DNA of 64,000 nt from Richelia sinica FACHB-800 (GCF_014698825.1 NZ_JACJTT010000003.1:1-64000), one strand, 5' to 3'. Shown: positions 53,775 through 62,589, counted from the first letter of the stretch. Numbers and translations are program-made. The notes: generated from the sequence alone by a model not told the origin.

Positions 53775-55694
53775 TTAATTACTAGTGGCATCACTAATAG
53801 AAAGCTGTGACAGTTTGGCAACTGGTAAGTCTTCGATTTCTGGTAATTGTTCCAAAGCTAGGGGAGTGGACTGGGAAGCCCCTGATAATCTTTTGAGGAG
53901 ATTGGGTCGAGAATCATACAAGATATAAATAAGGCGATCGCCTATTTCCCATTCTTGATTAGCTGCCATAATTCGCAACCGTTCTTCCCGTTCCACTAGC
54001 AGGGGTACTAACAATCCAGCTTTAATTTTTTCTTGGATATGCTCCTGTTGATGAACAAATTCTTTTTCATTCAACGTAGTGGTTCCTAACTTCACCCTGC
54101 CATCATTGACATATTCATTCCAAGTTTTAATGGTGAAATCACTCACAAAAGCTTGCTCAACTTTACTGTGGGTCGAATTTCCTGCTTGGGGGTCACGGGG
54201 AAAAACAGCTAAAACACGGGGTGGACTAAATTCTTCAGCGGCTCTTTGCGCTAATACATAATTTACTTCACCATTATTAGTCATTGCCAAAAATGTCCCC
54301 ACCGAAGCAATACCCGCCTCTTCTAATACTTCCCCATCCAAAGCACTACTAGCAATTACGCGCAGATTTTGGGCTTCTGCTTGTGCAAAGCATTCTGGAT
54401 CAGTGTCTATCATCACTACACTTTCGCCCCGTTCTTGAAAAAAGCGGGCAATCAATAAACTCAAGGGATTACAACCAACAATCACTGCACCTGTTGCATC
54501 TTGAGAGGTGATACGTAACAACTTCACCACCCACCCAGCCGTCAACCCTTGACAAACCACCGTCATGATAATGGTCAAAAAAACCAAAGCTTTAATGGCA
54601 TCTCCACCGTTAATACCTCGCTGGGTGAGAGAAATGGCAAATAGGGACGCTACAGAGGCAGAGACAATGCCTCTAGGGGCAATCCAGCATAAAAACAGTT
54701 TCTGTCGCCAGTTTAAATTACTTTGCCAAGTACACAACAGGATATTGATGGGGCGAACTACAAACATCAACACCAAAACAGTAAATAAACTGCCCCACCC
54801 CAAAGCCAACACACTGGCAATGGACAAATCAGCTGCCAAAAGAATAAATAAAACAGAGACGCTGAGAATAGTAAGTTGATTTTTAAAGCTGCGTAATAAT
54901 CTTTCTTCTGGTACAGAGGAGTTGGCAAAAACTACTCCTGCCACCACGGTGGTCATGACTCCCGATTCGCTGCGAATCACCTGGGCCAGGGTAAACAAAC
55001 CCCACAACATGGCCAGCACCACTAGGTTTTTCAACTCAAAGGACAAAACCTGAGCGCGTTTGAAAATCCAACTCATTAGATAACCACCAGCCCCACCAAT
55101 GGCACCTCCTACAGCCAACCGCATGAGTAGACCCATGATGGCATCAACAGGTTCTGTATCGCTGTTTAAAATCGTGTCTAGGACGACATAGGCGAGAATT
55201 GCCCCCACTGGGTCGATTAAAACTCCCTCCCCTTCTAACAGGGTTGCTACCTGTCGATCAACGTTGATTTGCTTGAGTAAGGGGCCAATCACTGTTGGAC
55301 CAGTGACAACCACTATGGAAGCGTAGAGAAAGGCAATATTCCAAGGAAACTCCCCTAACCAGTGCGCCGCCATACTACCACCCACAAGGGTAATGAGGGT
55401 TCCCAATGTCACCAGCAATTGCAAACTGACGGAAACTCTACCCAATTCCCGCAGGTCGAGTTTCAGCCCCCCTTCAAACAAAATTATTGCTGTGGCTAGG
55501 GCAACAATCACTTCTAACCCTGTTCCTAGCCCATGGGGATGCAAAATCCCAATCCCATCAGGACCTAAAAGAATGCCTAACAGGAGCAGTAACACAATGC
55601 TGGGTAGTTTGAGATATGCAGCTAGCACCTGGGCGCTAATGCCTGCAAGGACAACGATCACCATTTGTAGGGTGATGTCAAAGGATGGTTCCAT
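53775..55694 (-). CDS. Cation:proton antiporter (CPA1/NhaP-like) with TrkA-N regulatory domain
   Basis: 639 aa. About 12 TM helices (residues 1-410) with GILLGPDGIG, the acidic transport motif region VVTGPTVIGPLLKQINVDRQ and EGEGVLIDPVGAILAYVVLD, APRGIVSASVASLFAISL. A cytosolic TrkA-N/RCK nucleotide-binding domain follows (VIVGCNPLSLLIARFFQERG and SVVMIDTDPE), then a TrkA-C-like end. It exchanges Na+ (or K+) for H+ across the cytoplasmic or thylakoid membrane, gated by NAD(H) binding. ATG at 55694. Confidence 0.92.
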   Translation of the reverse strand: MEPSFDITLQMVIVVLAGISAQVLAAYLKLPSIVLLLLLGILLGPDGIGILHPHGLGTGLEVIVALATAIILFEGGLKLDLRELGRVSVSLQLLVTLGTLITLVGGSMAAHWLGEFPWNIAFLYASIVVVTGPTVIGPLLKQINVDRQVATLLEGEGVLIDPVGAILAYVVLDTILNSDTEPVDAIMGLLMRLAVGGAIGGAGGYLMSWIFKRAQVLSFELKNLVVLAMLWGLFTLAQVIRSESGVMTTVVAGVVFANSSVPEERLLRSFKNQLTILSVSVLFILLAADLSIASVLALGWGSLFTVLVLMFVVRPINILLCTWQSNLNWRQKLFLCWIAPRGIVSASVASLFAISLTQRGINGGDAIKALVFLTIIMTVVCQGLTAGWVVKLLRITSQDATGAVIVGCNPLSLLIARFFQERGESVVMIDTDPECFAQAEAQNLRVIASSALDGEVLEEAGIASVGTFLAMTNNGEVNYVLAQRAAEEFSPPRVLAVFPRDPQAGNSTHSKVEQAFVSDFTIKTWNEYVNDGRVKLGTTTLNEKEFVHQQEHIQEKIKAGLLVPLLVEREERLRIMAANQEWEIGDRLIYILYDSRPNLLKRLSGASQSTPLALEQLPEIEDLPVAKLSQLSISDATSN

Positions 55695-55898
55695 GTTTGA
55701 GATTTTGAGCTAATGATTTCAAAATCATTTGTAAAGAATCATAAATATCACATCTTAAATTATCAATCTGATTAGCTCCTCATGAACAACGATGTTTGGG
55801 AAAGCTTTGATGTTCCATGAAAATCGCCCACAAAAATTTTTTTTCCTTAACCTATTGACATCATCAGAAAAATCCGTTAATTTATAAAAAGTCTGAAC
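55695..55898. other. Divergent spacer between the antiporter and tRNA-Glu genes
   Basis: About 200 bp, AT-rich. It must carry the promoters of the leftward antiporter and rightward tRNA gene. No other feature is recognised. Confidence 0.4.
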
Positions 55899-55971
55899 GC
55901 CCCCATCGTCTAGAGGCCTAGGACACCTCCCTTTCACGGAGGTAACGGGGATTCGAATTCCCCTGGGGGTA
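55899..55971 (+). tRNA. tRNA-Glu (anticodon UUC)
   Basis: 73-nt cloverleaf. The acceptor stem is GCCCCCA with TGGGGGT and discriminator A. D-arm TCTAGAGGCCTAGGAC, anticodon loop CTTTCAC (anticodon TTC at its centre) in stem CCTCC/GGAGG, and T-arm GGGGATTCGAATTCCCC complete it. CCA is not encoded. In cyanobacteria this tRNA also feeds tetrapyrrole synthesis through glutamyl-tRNA reductase. It needs GatCAB elsewhere only for Gln, not for Glu. Confidence 0.97.
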
Positions 55972-55978
55972 TTCTTAA

Positions 55979-56006
55979 AAGCCAGGAAGTGTAAGTTTCC
56001 TGGCTT
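55979..56006 (+). terminator. Hairpin after tRNA-Glu
   Basis: AAGCCAGGAA (55979-55988) and TTCCTGGCTT (55997-56006) form a perfect 10-bp stem with an 8-nt loop. It starts 7 nt after the tRNA. The U-tract is weak (AACTATTT), so it may act as a terminator or processing stop. Confidence 0.65.
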
Positions 56007-56066
56007 AACTATTTAAGGGTAACTATTATCCCATTGTAGAAAGTTGAGCCGTAAAATCGCCAAATT

Positions 56067-56627
56067 CTAGTTAACTAAATTACAGACTCTTTGGCGAACT
56101 GCTAGTAAGTTAACCTGCATGTCTTTGTGGAGACGACGCTCAATTATGGAAATGGGCATGGTGAGCTTAGGCCAAACTTGAATCATGTAGCAGAGGTTTG
56201 TACCTTGGTTATCTGCTAGGGAATAAGGTTCTAGCTGCCAATGTCCTTTAAAGCCTTTGAAATCTCCCTCTACCATTTGGAATTTAATAAATTGAGGGAA
56301 AATTTCTTCTACATCCAAAATCACTCGCGCACAAAAGTTGATGTTGAGTAATTTTTGCGCTCCCACCTGCTCTAAGCGAATTCCACCGTCAGGATGGTCG
56401 ATACGGCAACTTTTGGCCAAGCTGGGAATAAAATCAGGCAATGTTTCATAATCGGTGAGAATTTGCCAAACTTTTTCCACTGCTTGGGGAATGTGGATAT
56501 GAGCGGTGATTTGCCGTTGTCGTTCTGACAATTTCTCTACTTGGATAGATACTTCTTGGCTTTGCAAATCACTGTCTTCTGTGGATTCAGGTAAATCCAG
56601 TTCTGTGAAATCGGTTTGTGTAGTCAC
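56067..56627 (-). CDS. SRPBCC/START-like (polyketide cyclase-type) lipid-binding protein
   Basis: 186 aa. After an acidic N-terminus (about 1-30) the helix-grip fold has VEKVWQILTDYETLPDFIPS, IDHPDGGIRLEQVGAQKLLN, FQMVEGDFKGFKGHWQLEPY and a long C-terminal helix (ERRLHKDMQVNLLAVRQRVC). Members bind small hydrophobic ligands; no catalytic call can be made. The gene overlaps the stop of the upstream histidine-kinase-like gene by 4 nt (56624-56627), so the two are translationally coupled and probably act together. Confidence 0.86.
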   Translation of the reverse strand: MTTQTDFTELDLPESTEDSDLQSQEVSIQVEKLSERQRQITAHIHIPQAVEKVWQILTDYETLPDFIPSLAKSCRIDHPDGGIRLEQVGAQKLLNINFCARVILDVEEIFPQFIKFQMVEGDFKGFKGHWQLEPYSLADNQGTNLCYMIQVWPKLTMPISIIERRLHKDMQVNLLAVRQRVCNLVN

Positions 56628-58657
56628 TGTTCGGAATTGGATGGGCTATGGTCAGAAAATTGGGGTAAAGTCAGGGTAAAACAAATTTCGCTCAACTGAG
56701 AATTAGGAATTGGGGTACTCTCTACAGCGATCGCTCCATTTAAATGCTGTACCAAAGACTTCACTAAGGCAAGTCCTAATCCTGTACCAGGTATCCACCG
56801 TCCTTTACCACGACGGAATTTGTCGAAGATATACGCAGCTTCTTCGTCAGATATACCCCTACCTGTATTCACCACTTTGATCATAATCTGATCCAGTTGG
56901 TCAATGACTTGATGAGTGGCTTTTAAGTGAACTGTACTGCCTTTCTCGGAGTATTTGCAGGCGTTATTGAGTAGTTCTTGTAAAATTCTCTCAAAGCTTT
57001 CGACTTCGGTTTGTAACTCTAGGGCTGTTTCTGGTAAGTCAACGACAATATTGTATTTCGGGTCTTTGAGTTTGTTGAGACAAGTCTGTACTCCTGCTTC
57101 CAGAGTGCTGTTTAAATCTATTGTTTCTAATTGTGGTGCTTCTTGATGAGATTCTAATTTTTGCAGGGTGAGCAGGTCGTTAATTAGGGTAATTTCTTTC
57201 GTGCATTCTTCTTCGAGAATATCCAGATATCTAGTTTGCCGTTCTGGGGGAATTCCTGGCAATCTGAGGTTGCGAATCGACATCAGCATATTAGTCAAAG
57301 GATAGCGCAAGCGATCGCTGATGTTGCTGACAAACTCGTCTTTTAGTTCGTTGAGTTGTTGTAGCTGTTCTACATATTGCTTGGTTCTTTCGTACAATTT
57401 GGATTGTACTTCTAAGCTGCGTTTCAGTTGCTCTGTGCGCTCGTCTACGAGATTCTGGACTTGTCGCAGAGTCTGGGACTGAATGATGGCATTGCTGATT
57501 TGAGCACACAGCATTTCAATCAAATTCAGTTCAGAAGGTTGCCAAGTGCGAGGAAATGTTTGCTGAAGCACCACAAAACCTAAAATTCTGCCCTGATTTT
57601 CTAAAGGCATGAGTAGGGTCGCGGGGAATTCATTGATTGCAAATAATGGAGCAGCTTCGTAATTATCCTGTCCATCTGTACAATCGTTAATCATAATTGG
57701 TTTGCCCGACTCCGTAAATATACGTTGACAAAGCCCACAATCTGCTAACCAAAAGGATTGCTCTAAAGTATTGTCTTGACTTGTTCGAGATAGGTTTTTG
57801 TTGTTTACCCATTCCCCCACTACTGTGGCTTTAGCTTTGGGGATTTGCTTTTTTGGACGATTGATAAATAAGGGGTCTGTATATTTTAATAGTATTAATA
57901 AACCTCGATCTGCCTGTAGTGCTTCCGCAGTCGAGCCGATTACTAACTGGAGCATCTGATTTAACTCCAAGTTACTCCGACTTAATATAGTTAATTGCTT
58001 GATTAAACTTTGGTGCTGGTTGGTTTTGTGGAGATACTGTTGTTGGTTGGTAATAGTGTGAGATTGAATTGCATGGGCAAAAGCGATCGCACAACATGAC
58101 TCTAAATCCTTGAGCAGTTGTTTTTCTGATTCATTCCACTCATAAGAATGGAATTTAATCAGGCAAATAACACCATTATTTTCTTCACCAAATCTCGTAT
58201 GAACCGCCAAAACTGCTTGAATAGGTGCTGGTAAATTTTGACAACCTGTGAGTAAACATTTTTGAATATTGGCAATATCTTCAATGGAAATCTTATCTGA
58301 AGCACATTGCACGACTGGCATCTTGATCAACAAATGATCTGCCGATGATACTGGCTGTGGTTGTACTAACTTTAAATGCTTTTCACTACACCAATAACCA
58401 GTAGTCCCTTCAGTGATAGATTCACTTCCTATAGTCACCAGGCAGCAAGCATCTGCTTGAAATGCTACTCCCAACAATTCAGCTATTTCCTCTAGCATCA
58501 AGGCAGTTGCTGTACTCTTGGCAATGATTTGAGTAATTTGTTGTGCCAACGCATGGGTATTTTGGGCCTGATGCTGCATTAGCTTGAGAGGATATGAATG
58601 TTTAGGGACTACATCATTATCTATATATTGTGGCGCTGATAAGAAACGTTTTTTCAT
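56624..58657 (-). CDS. GAF-domain histidine kinase-like protein lacking the phospho-acceptor His
   Basis: 677 aa. Two GAF-type sensor regions (about 40-195 and about 225-395, with ADACCLVTIGSESI and TLLMPLENQGRILGFVVLQQ), a coiled coil (about 400-440) and a HisKA-HATPase module. The H-box reads FVSNISDRLRYPLTNMLMSI: the canonical S-H-E-L is S-D-R-L, so residue 448 is Asp (GAT at 57316-57314) instead of His. The G1 box is VNTGRGIS rather than V-x-D. The N-box (LLNNACKYS) and G2 (GTGLGLALVK) remain. It is therefore probably a pseudokinase that signals by conformation. Coupled to the SRPBCC gene downstream. Confidence 0.9.
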   Translation of the reverse strand: MKKRFLSAPQYIDNDVVPKHSYPLKLMQHQAQNTHALAQQITQIIAKSTATALMLEEIAELLGVAFQADACCLVTIGSESITEGTTGYWCSEKHLKLVQPQPVSSADHLLIKMPVVQCASDKISIEDIANIQKCLLTGCQNLPAPIQAVLAVHTRFGEENNGVICLIKFHSYEWNESEKQLLKDLESCCAIAFAHAIQSHTITNQQQYLHKTNQHQSLIKQLTILSRSNLELNQMLQLVIGSTAEALQADRGLLILLKYTDPLFINRPKKQIPKAKATVVGEWVNNKNLSRTSQDNTLEQSFWLADCGLCQRIFTESGKPIMINDCTDGQDNYEAAPLFAINEFPATLLMPLENQGRILGFVVLQQTFPRTWQPSELNLIEMLCAQISNAIIQSQTLRQVQNLVDERTEQLKRSLEVQSKLYERTKQYVEQLQQLNELKDEFVSNISDRLRYPLTNMLMSIRNLRLPGIPPERQTRYLDILEEECTKEITLINDLLTLQKLESHQEAPQLETIDLNSTLEAGVQTCLNKLKDPKYNIVVDLPETALELQTEVESFERILQELLNNACKYSEKGSTVHLKATHQVIDQLDQIMIKVVNTGRGISDEEAAYIFDKFRRGKGRWIPGTGLGLALVKSLVQHLNGAIAVESTPIPNSQLSEICFTLTLPQFSDHSPSNSEQ

Positions 58658-59394
58658 TTTTGTTAAGCTTTTGGATAGAGATTCCAGTTTTTTAAACTCA
58701 ACTTTTTGCCATCCTCTTCACCCTCTTTTAGCGTTGACTGACCCTGAGAAATTAATAATTGCGGATGATCATCGTGGTTAACTTTTCTGGACTTGCTGGT
58801 GATCAAGGTCTAAATCTTGCCCAATTCAGCGCCCAAACATCAATACTGAGAGTAAGAATTTTTGCAACTACATTGAGCAAAAGCTTGTTATATAAGAGTT
58901 TGAGACCTTCAAAGGTTAAATCATAGACTATGTTGTACTTAGCATAGCCTGTCAATGACTGAGCATAAACCGTAATTTCTCTATAATTGACGCAAAAATA
59001 CCGCAAATCCCATCCGCGTTAACACTGTCAACATACAATTACCGTTCAACTTCTGGTCTGATGTTTCAGGCGATTGCTGAATTAAATTATTTGTTTTACT
59101 CAGGCTGGATGAGATTAGGAAAGCCTATATATTATTGATTGAAAAAGACTTTAGCTATTAGATTAATGACAATTTTTTATGCAGAGAACACTTAAGATAA
59201 TGATAACACCCCAAAATCAACAGTCTAAAGTTAGATATTCACAATATCTTATAGTTGGAATTATCTATGATATGGATAATTTGTAAATACAGACAGATAA
59301 TTCCTGAGATTGTCGGCAATAAAATGTATTTTTATTGGGTAATAACCCAGTTACTATCAAGAAGTAACTGGGCAGTAGTCAACGGAGTTGAAAA
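58658..59394. other. Intergenic region of 737 bp
   Basis: AT-rich between the histidine-kinase-like gene and the RHH gene. A leftward frame at 58803-59006 has no family or SD and was rejected. A hairpin for the RHH transcript lies at its right edge (59346-59372). Nothing else is recognised. Confidence 0.45.
59346..59372 (-). terminator. Hairpin downstream of the RHH gene
   Basis: CCCAGTTACT (59346-59355), ATCAAGA, AGTAACTGGG (59363-59372) is a perfect 10-bp stem, 23 nt past the stop at 59395. On the minus strand it is followed by TTATTACCCAATAAAAAT, a modest AU-rich tail. Confidence 0.5.
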
Positions 59395-59730
59395 CTAGGG
59401 AGCCAAACTTTCGAGACTGAGAGGAACCATATCGCCATTTCTTGTCAGTCCTAATAACATAGGTTGTTGTGGCTGAATTAATTGACCTGTGAGTACACAA
59501 CGTTCTTCTTGTTGAGCAGTAGCAGCGATGCTGGCACGAATATCATCCTTAGAAAATCGCGGCTTCCATTCACCTGATTTTTGCTGCACATAATTCCAGA
59601 GGACATCCCGAATCAGGGCTTGATATCCTTGATTGCCGGCAATTTGTTTGAGTTTATCCTTGAGTTCCCGTTCCAGACGAATGCTAGTAACTTCCATGTC
59701 GGTGGTGGGGGTGCGAGTGATCGTATGCAT
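59395..59730 (-). CDS. Ribbon-helix-helix (CopG-like) DNA-binding protein
   Basis: 111 aa. An RHH motif at residues about 11-50 (MEVTSIRLERELKDKLKQIA; GYQALIRDVLWNYVQQKSGE) is followed by a C-terminal extension of about 55 residues (EERCVLTGQLIQPQQPMLLG) with one Cys and no recognised domain. AAGGAG lies 8 nt before the ATG at 59730 on the minus strand, which fixes the start. No toxin gene is adjacent, so it is probably a stand-alone regulator, divergent to the HNH operon. Confidence 0.78.
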   Translation of the reverse strand: MHTITRTPTTDMEVTSIRLERELKDKLKQIAGNQGYQALIRDVLWNYVQQKSGEWKPRFSKDDIRASIAATAQQEERCVLTGQLIQPQQPMLLGLTRNGDMVPLSLESLAP

Positions 59731-59906
59731 GACTTTTTCTCCTTATAGGTATAGACAGGATAGTAATACAAGTGTAGTATGTTTACAGTAATGATCAATA
59801 GGTGAAATTTTCTGTGAAATCCATTTACCCCCCCTCCATCTCTATATCAGCCACCAATTCCTTGATTAATTGGGAATTTGCTGTGGCGAGAGTGGAGTAT
59901 TTATTT

Positions 59907-60029
59907 ATGGGTGATGGTAGCCGAGATCCAAGGCATAGCACAGAGGGTGATGATGATTTTGCATATTTCAGCATAGATGGGCTGAATAGAAAACCACTAG
60001 TAGATATAACAAGCGGGAGGTGCAGGTGA
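59907..60029 (+). CDS. Candidate 40-aa leader ORF
   Basis: ATG at 59907 with GGAG (59894-59897) 9 nt upstream reads MGDGSRDPRHSTEGDDDFAY then FSIDGLNRKPLVDITSGRCR and TGA. It is in frame with an upstream GTG at 59802. Acidic/basic composition, no family. It ends 49 nt before the terminator at 60078-60115. Could be chance. Confidence 0.3.
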   Translation: MGDGSRDPRHSTEGDDDFAYFSIDGLNRKPLVDITSGRCR

Positions 60030-60077
60030 TTCAATACTGTACCAATATCAGACCAAATCATTCTCAGGTCAAATTCT

Positions 60078-60115
60078 AACCCCCGCTTCTCAAAAATCAG
60101 AGACGGGGGTTTTTT
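60078..60115 (+). terminator. Strong Rho-independent terminator just before the HNH gene
   Basis: AACCCCCG (60078-60085) and CGGGGGTT (60104-60111), with internal TCT/AGA pairing, are followed by TTTT (60112-60115). It ends 3 nt before the HNH SD (AAGGAG, 60119-60124), so it works as an attenuator or ends an upstream RNA. Confidence 0.85.
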
Positions 60116-60131
60116 GATAAGGAGTCAGGCT

Positions 60132-60650
60132 GTGACAAGCGCAATGCAAGTTTTGGAGCAATCCGTGGTGGTATTTTCTCAAAATTACTTGCCACTATGT
60201 CGGGTGAATATTAAGCGGGCGATAGTGTTACTAGTAACGAATAAAGCTGAACCTTTAGATTTAACAGCAGAAAGTGGATGGCTGATTCATTCACCTAGTT
60301 TGGTACTGTCTGTACCGAAACATATTCGCCTCAAAATTGCCGCAGCGGAACGGATGTGGAAGGTTCCCCCAGTCAATCGCAGAGAAGTGCTCAGACGAGA
60401 CCATCACGTTTGTCAATATTGCGGTAGCAATAAACGCCTGACCTTAGATCATGTGATTCCCCGTTCTCGAGGTGGGACACACACTTGGGATAACGTCGTC
60501 ATAGCTTGTGAGCGATGTAATTCTCGAAAAGGCGATCGCACTCCCACAGAAGCGGGAATGCAACTGCGAAAAGTGCCCAAAGCACCAGCCCATCCGGCTG
60601 TTTACTTTGCCGAACAATTCTGGAGTGACGTGCAAGCCAAGCTGGAATAG
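60132..60650 (+). CDS. HNH endonuclease family protein
   Basis: 172 aa. The GTG at 60132 has AAGGAG 7 nt upstream and is preferred to the TTG at 60114, which lies within the terminator. N-terminal about 75 residues (TSAMQVLEQSVVVFSQNYLP; KPLDLTA-like middle) precede the HNH domain: VLRRDHHVCQYCGSNKRLTL, DHVIPRSRGGTHTWDNVVIA and CERCNSRKGDRTP. The CxxC pairs bind Zn, and DH and the N of WDNV/C-x2-CN-SRKG carry catalysis. It is 16 bp before the next gene, so co-transcribed. Common, probably chromosomal cyanobacterial gene; role unclear. Confidence 0.9.
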   Translation: MTSAMQVLEQSVVVFSQNYLPLCRVNIKRAIVLLVTNKAEPLDLTAESGWLIHSPSLVLSVPKHIRLKIAAAERMWKVPPVNRREVLRRDHHVCQYCGSNKRLTLDHVIPRSRGGTHTWDNVVIACERCNSRKGDRTPTEAGMQLRKVPKAPAHPAVYFAEQFWSDVQAKLE

Positions 60651-60666
60651 CAGGAGAGCATAAGGA

Positions 60667-61056
60667 ATGCTGAAATTAACTTATACCGAAAGGAGCTTTT
60701 ATTTAGAGTGTCTGGCTCAATCTTTAGAAGAGTGGGTAGCACAGCGAGTCATTTTGGCCATTCGAGTTGGTCAACCTTTGTGCTTTGAACCCAGTACAGC
60801 TTCCTTTTTGCTACCTGTTGATTTACCAGGTGTGGAGGTGCTGAAAGCAGAAATCAAGCGTCATGACAGCGAAATGACAATTTGCAGTTGTGATGCTGAA
60901 TATGTAGAGGTGACTTTGCAAGGTTCTTGGTTATCTAGTGGTAGTGAAGAAGCTGTGGGTGTGTTTGTCACCACCATGAGTGAGCGCACAGAGTTCTTTT
61001 TGCATAAATTATGGCAAGATGCTCAAATTTGTGCGGTAAATAGTGCGGAATGTTAG
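60667..61056 (+). CDS. Cyanobacterial protein of unknown function, partner of the HNH gene
   Basis: 129 aa, soluble. LKLTYTERSFYLECLAQSLE, EEWVAQRVILAIRVGQPLCF and EVTLQGSWLSSGSEEAVGVF are the most structured parts; two CSC-type cysteines lie in TICSCDAEYV. It resembles a cyanobacteria-wide hypothetical family found beside HNH genes (the alr0857 type, from memory, unverified). Tight spacing (16 bp) implies a common transcript with the nuclease. No enzymatic motif. Confidence 0.75.
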   Translation: MLKLTYTERSFYLECLAQSLEEWVAQRVILAIRVGQPLCFEPSTASFLLPVDLPGVEVLKAEIKRHDSEMTICSCDAEYVEVTLQGSWLSSGSEEAVGVFVTTMSERTEFFLHKLWQDAQICAVNSAEC

Positions 61057-61079
61057 GAAACTTTCATTCAACAAGCAAT

Positions 61080-61120
61080 AAGTAGGGTTTGTCAGCCTTT
61101 GGTTTAACAGACCCTACTTT
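61080..61120. terminator. Bidirectional terminator between convergent genes
   Basis: AAGTAGGGT (61080-61088) and ACCCTACTT (61111-61119), with inner TTGT/ACAG pairing, lie between the stops of the 129-aa gene and the deacetylase. Plus strand ends in CTTTTGG. On the minus strand the stem is followed by ATTGCTTG with little U, so it mainly serves the plus strand. Confidence 0.7.
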
Positions 61121-61128
61121 TGGATGAT

Positions 61129-61959
61129 TTATGGTTTGGCATTCTCAGCCATTGCTAGCAGTTCGGGGACAGTCACGAATCGATAACCTTGCTGCTTGAG
61201 TCCACTAATGATTTTGGGCAGAGCTTCTACTGTTCTGTGGCGATCGCCTCCACCGTCATGCATTAAGACTATAGCACCTGGTTTCGCACCTTTGAGGACA
61301 TTATTGACAAATGCTTGTGGTTTAGCACGGGGGTCGGTGTCTGCTGAGGTTAACGACCACATAATGACAGAATAGTTTTTACTTTTGGCATAAGCAGCTA
61401 ATCCGTTGTTTAAAAAGCCTCCTGGGGGACGAAACAAGGATGTTTTCACTCCGGTGGTTTTGTAAATCAATTCAGCAGTGCGCTCAATTTCGCTTTTGGC
61501 TGTAGCTGCATCCATTTTTCGATACCAATGATGCCAGGTATGGTTGCCGATGGCATGACCTTGAGCTGCCACTTGTTTAGCGATGTCTGGATGAGCTTGT
61601 AAGGCTGTTCCTACCCAAAAGAAGGTGGCTTTCACACCATTTTGTTGAAAGATATTCAACATGGCTGGGGTAGTCTTTGGCCAGGGCCCATCATCAATGG
61701 TGAGAGCGATGACTTTTTCTTGATTTTTTGGTGAAACTTGATAAACGGTTTTACCTTGAAATTGAGGGGGGACAGTAAAAGCAAGATTTGCCGTTGGCTT
61801 AACTGGGGTATTAGATGGAGGATTGGTGGCTGATGGATTGAGGGATGGGTTAGTTGTGGATGAGAGCGATTGCCTAGGGGAAGTTTGAGTACAAGCGGTG
61901 AGGGAGAGAGCGATCGTCAGTACAAATACGACTTTTTGTAAATGCAAACTTGCCGTCAC
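61129..61959 (-). CDS. Polysaccharide deacetylase lipoprotein (NodB-like, carbohydrate esterase 4)
   Basis: 276 aa. Lipobox SLTACTQ (residues about 18-24) marks a membrane-anchored lipoprotein. A Ser/Pro/Thr-rich linker (about 25-60) follows, then the NodB domain with motif 1 ALTIDDGPWPKTTPAMLNIF (catalytic Asp pair), motif 2 HAIGNHTWHHWYRKM (metal His pair), motif 3 SLFRPPGGFLNNGL, motif 4 MWSLTSADTDP and motif 5 VLMHDGGGD. It removes acetyl groups from N-acetylglucosamine-type sugars in peptidoglycan or an exopolysaccharide. All motifs are intact. Confidence 0.93.
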   Translation of the reverse strand: MTASLHLQKVVFVLTIALSLTACTQTSPRQSLSSTTNPSLNPSATNPPSNTPVKPTANLAFTVPPQFQGKTVYQVSPKNQEKVIALTIDDGPWPKTTPAMLNIFQQNGVKATFFWVGTALQAHPDIAKQVAAQGHAIGNHTWHHWYRKMDAATAKSEIERTAELIYKTTGVKTSLFRPPGGFLNNGLAAYAKSKNYSVIMWSLTSADTDPRAKPQAFVNNVLKGAKPGAIVLMHDGGGDRHRTVEALPKIISGLKQQGYRFVTVPELLAMAENAKP

Positions 61960-62223
61960 ATCAGGATTCCAAAAAACTCATACCATTGTAGAGTTTGAAT
62001 GCAGAATTGACTGCTGGGTGGAAATTTGGTGAATCTATAGAAGGATTTTAATTATTGATAATATGCAAAAATTTCTGTCTAGAGATTGATTAAATTTTAG
62101 TCTATTTTTTTAAATATAAAAACTAGGATAATACACTAATTCAAATGAAGGAGTTGTGTGGGTTATTAGTGGGTTATGAATTGATGACTTAGCCACAATC
62201 GTTAAATATTTTGAGGATTGGCA

Positions 62224-62589
62224 ATGAGAAATATCAATTTACTAATATCTTTATTGTTACGTCCGTTGCGGTTTTTAGTTTTGAGTTTGGTTTGTGCTTT
62301 CATTATATCATCTGTGGTCTCGCCAGCTTTAGCAATTGGTAGTTATCAAACAGAACCTACAGAAGGAACTACACAATTATTAGAAACACAACGTAAAACT
62401 GATGAAGTAGCTAAATCAGCACCTCCATCACTGCGACAAGTCCAAGAGAAATCCAATAAAGGACTAAATGAAGTACAAGGAGACGCAGATATTGATAAAA
62501 TGAAGCGACCTGAAAATTCCCAAAGTGCAACAACTGTAGAAGAAGAAGTGGAAACTTTGTTGCAGAAAGTAACAGGCAATAAAAAATAA
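62224..62589 (+). CDS. Small exported protein of unknown function
   Basis: 121 aa from the ATG at 62224, chosen because GAGG (62213-62216) lies 7 nt upstream; an in-frame TTG at 62218 adds two residues. A hydrophobic segment (about 15-36; FLVLSLVCAFIISSVVSPAL ending ALA) is a signal peptide with AxA cleavage. The mature 85 residues are polar, Thr/Glu/Lys-rich and helical (EVAKSAPPSLRQVQEKSNKG; EEEVETLLQKV). No family recognised. A hairpin follows at 62634-62666. Confidence 0.72.
   Translation: MRNINLLISLLLRPLRFLVLSLVCAFIISSVVSPALAIGSYQTEPTEGTTQLLETQRKTDEVAKSAPPSLRQVQEKSNKGLNEVQGDADIDKMKRPENSQSATTVEEEVETLLQKVTGNKK

Larger units (their letters stand above)
59731..60131. other. Divergent leader region of the HNH operon with a strong terminator
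   Basis: About 400 bp between the RHH gene (-) and the HNH gene (+). It contains a 40-codon frame (59907-60029) and a strong Rho-independent terminator 16 nt before the HNH start codon. So a short RNA or leader peptide made here must be terminated, or read through, before HNH expression. Confidence 0.55.

Noticed and set aside
58803-59006. 67-aa leftward ORF
   Set aside because: No SD or family; mixed composition as expected by chance.
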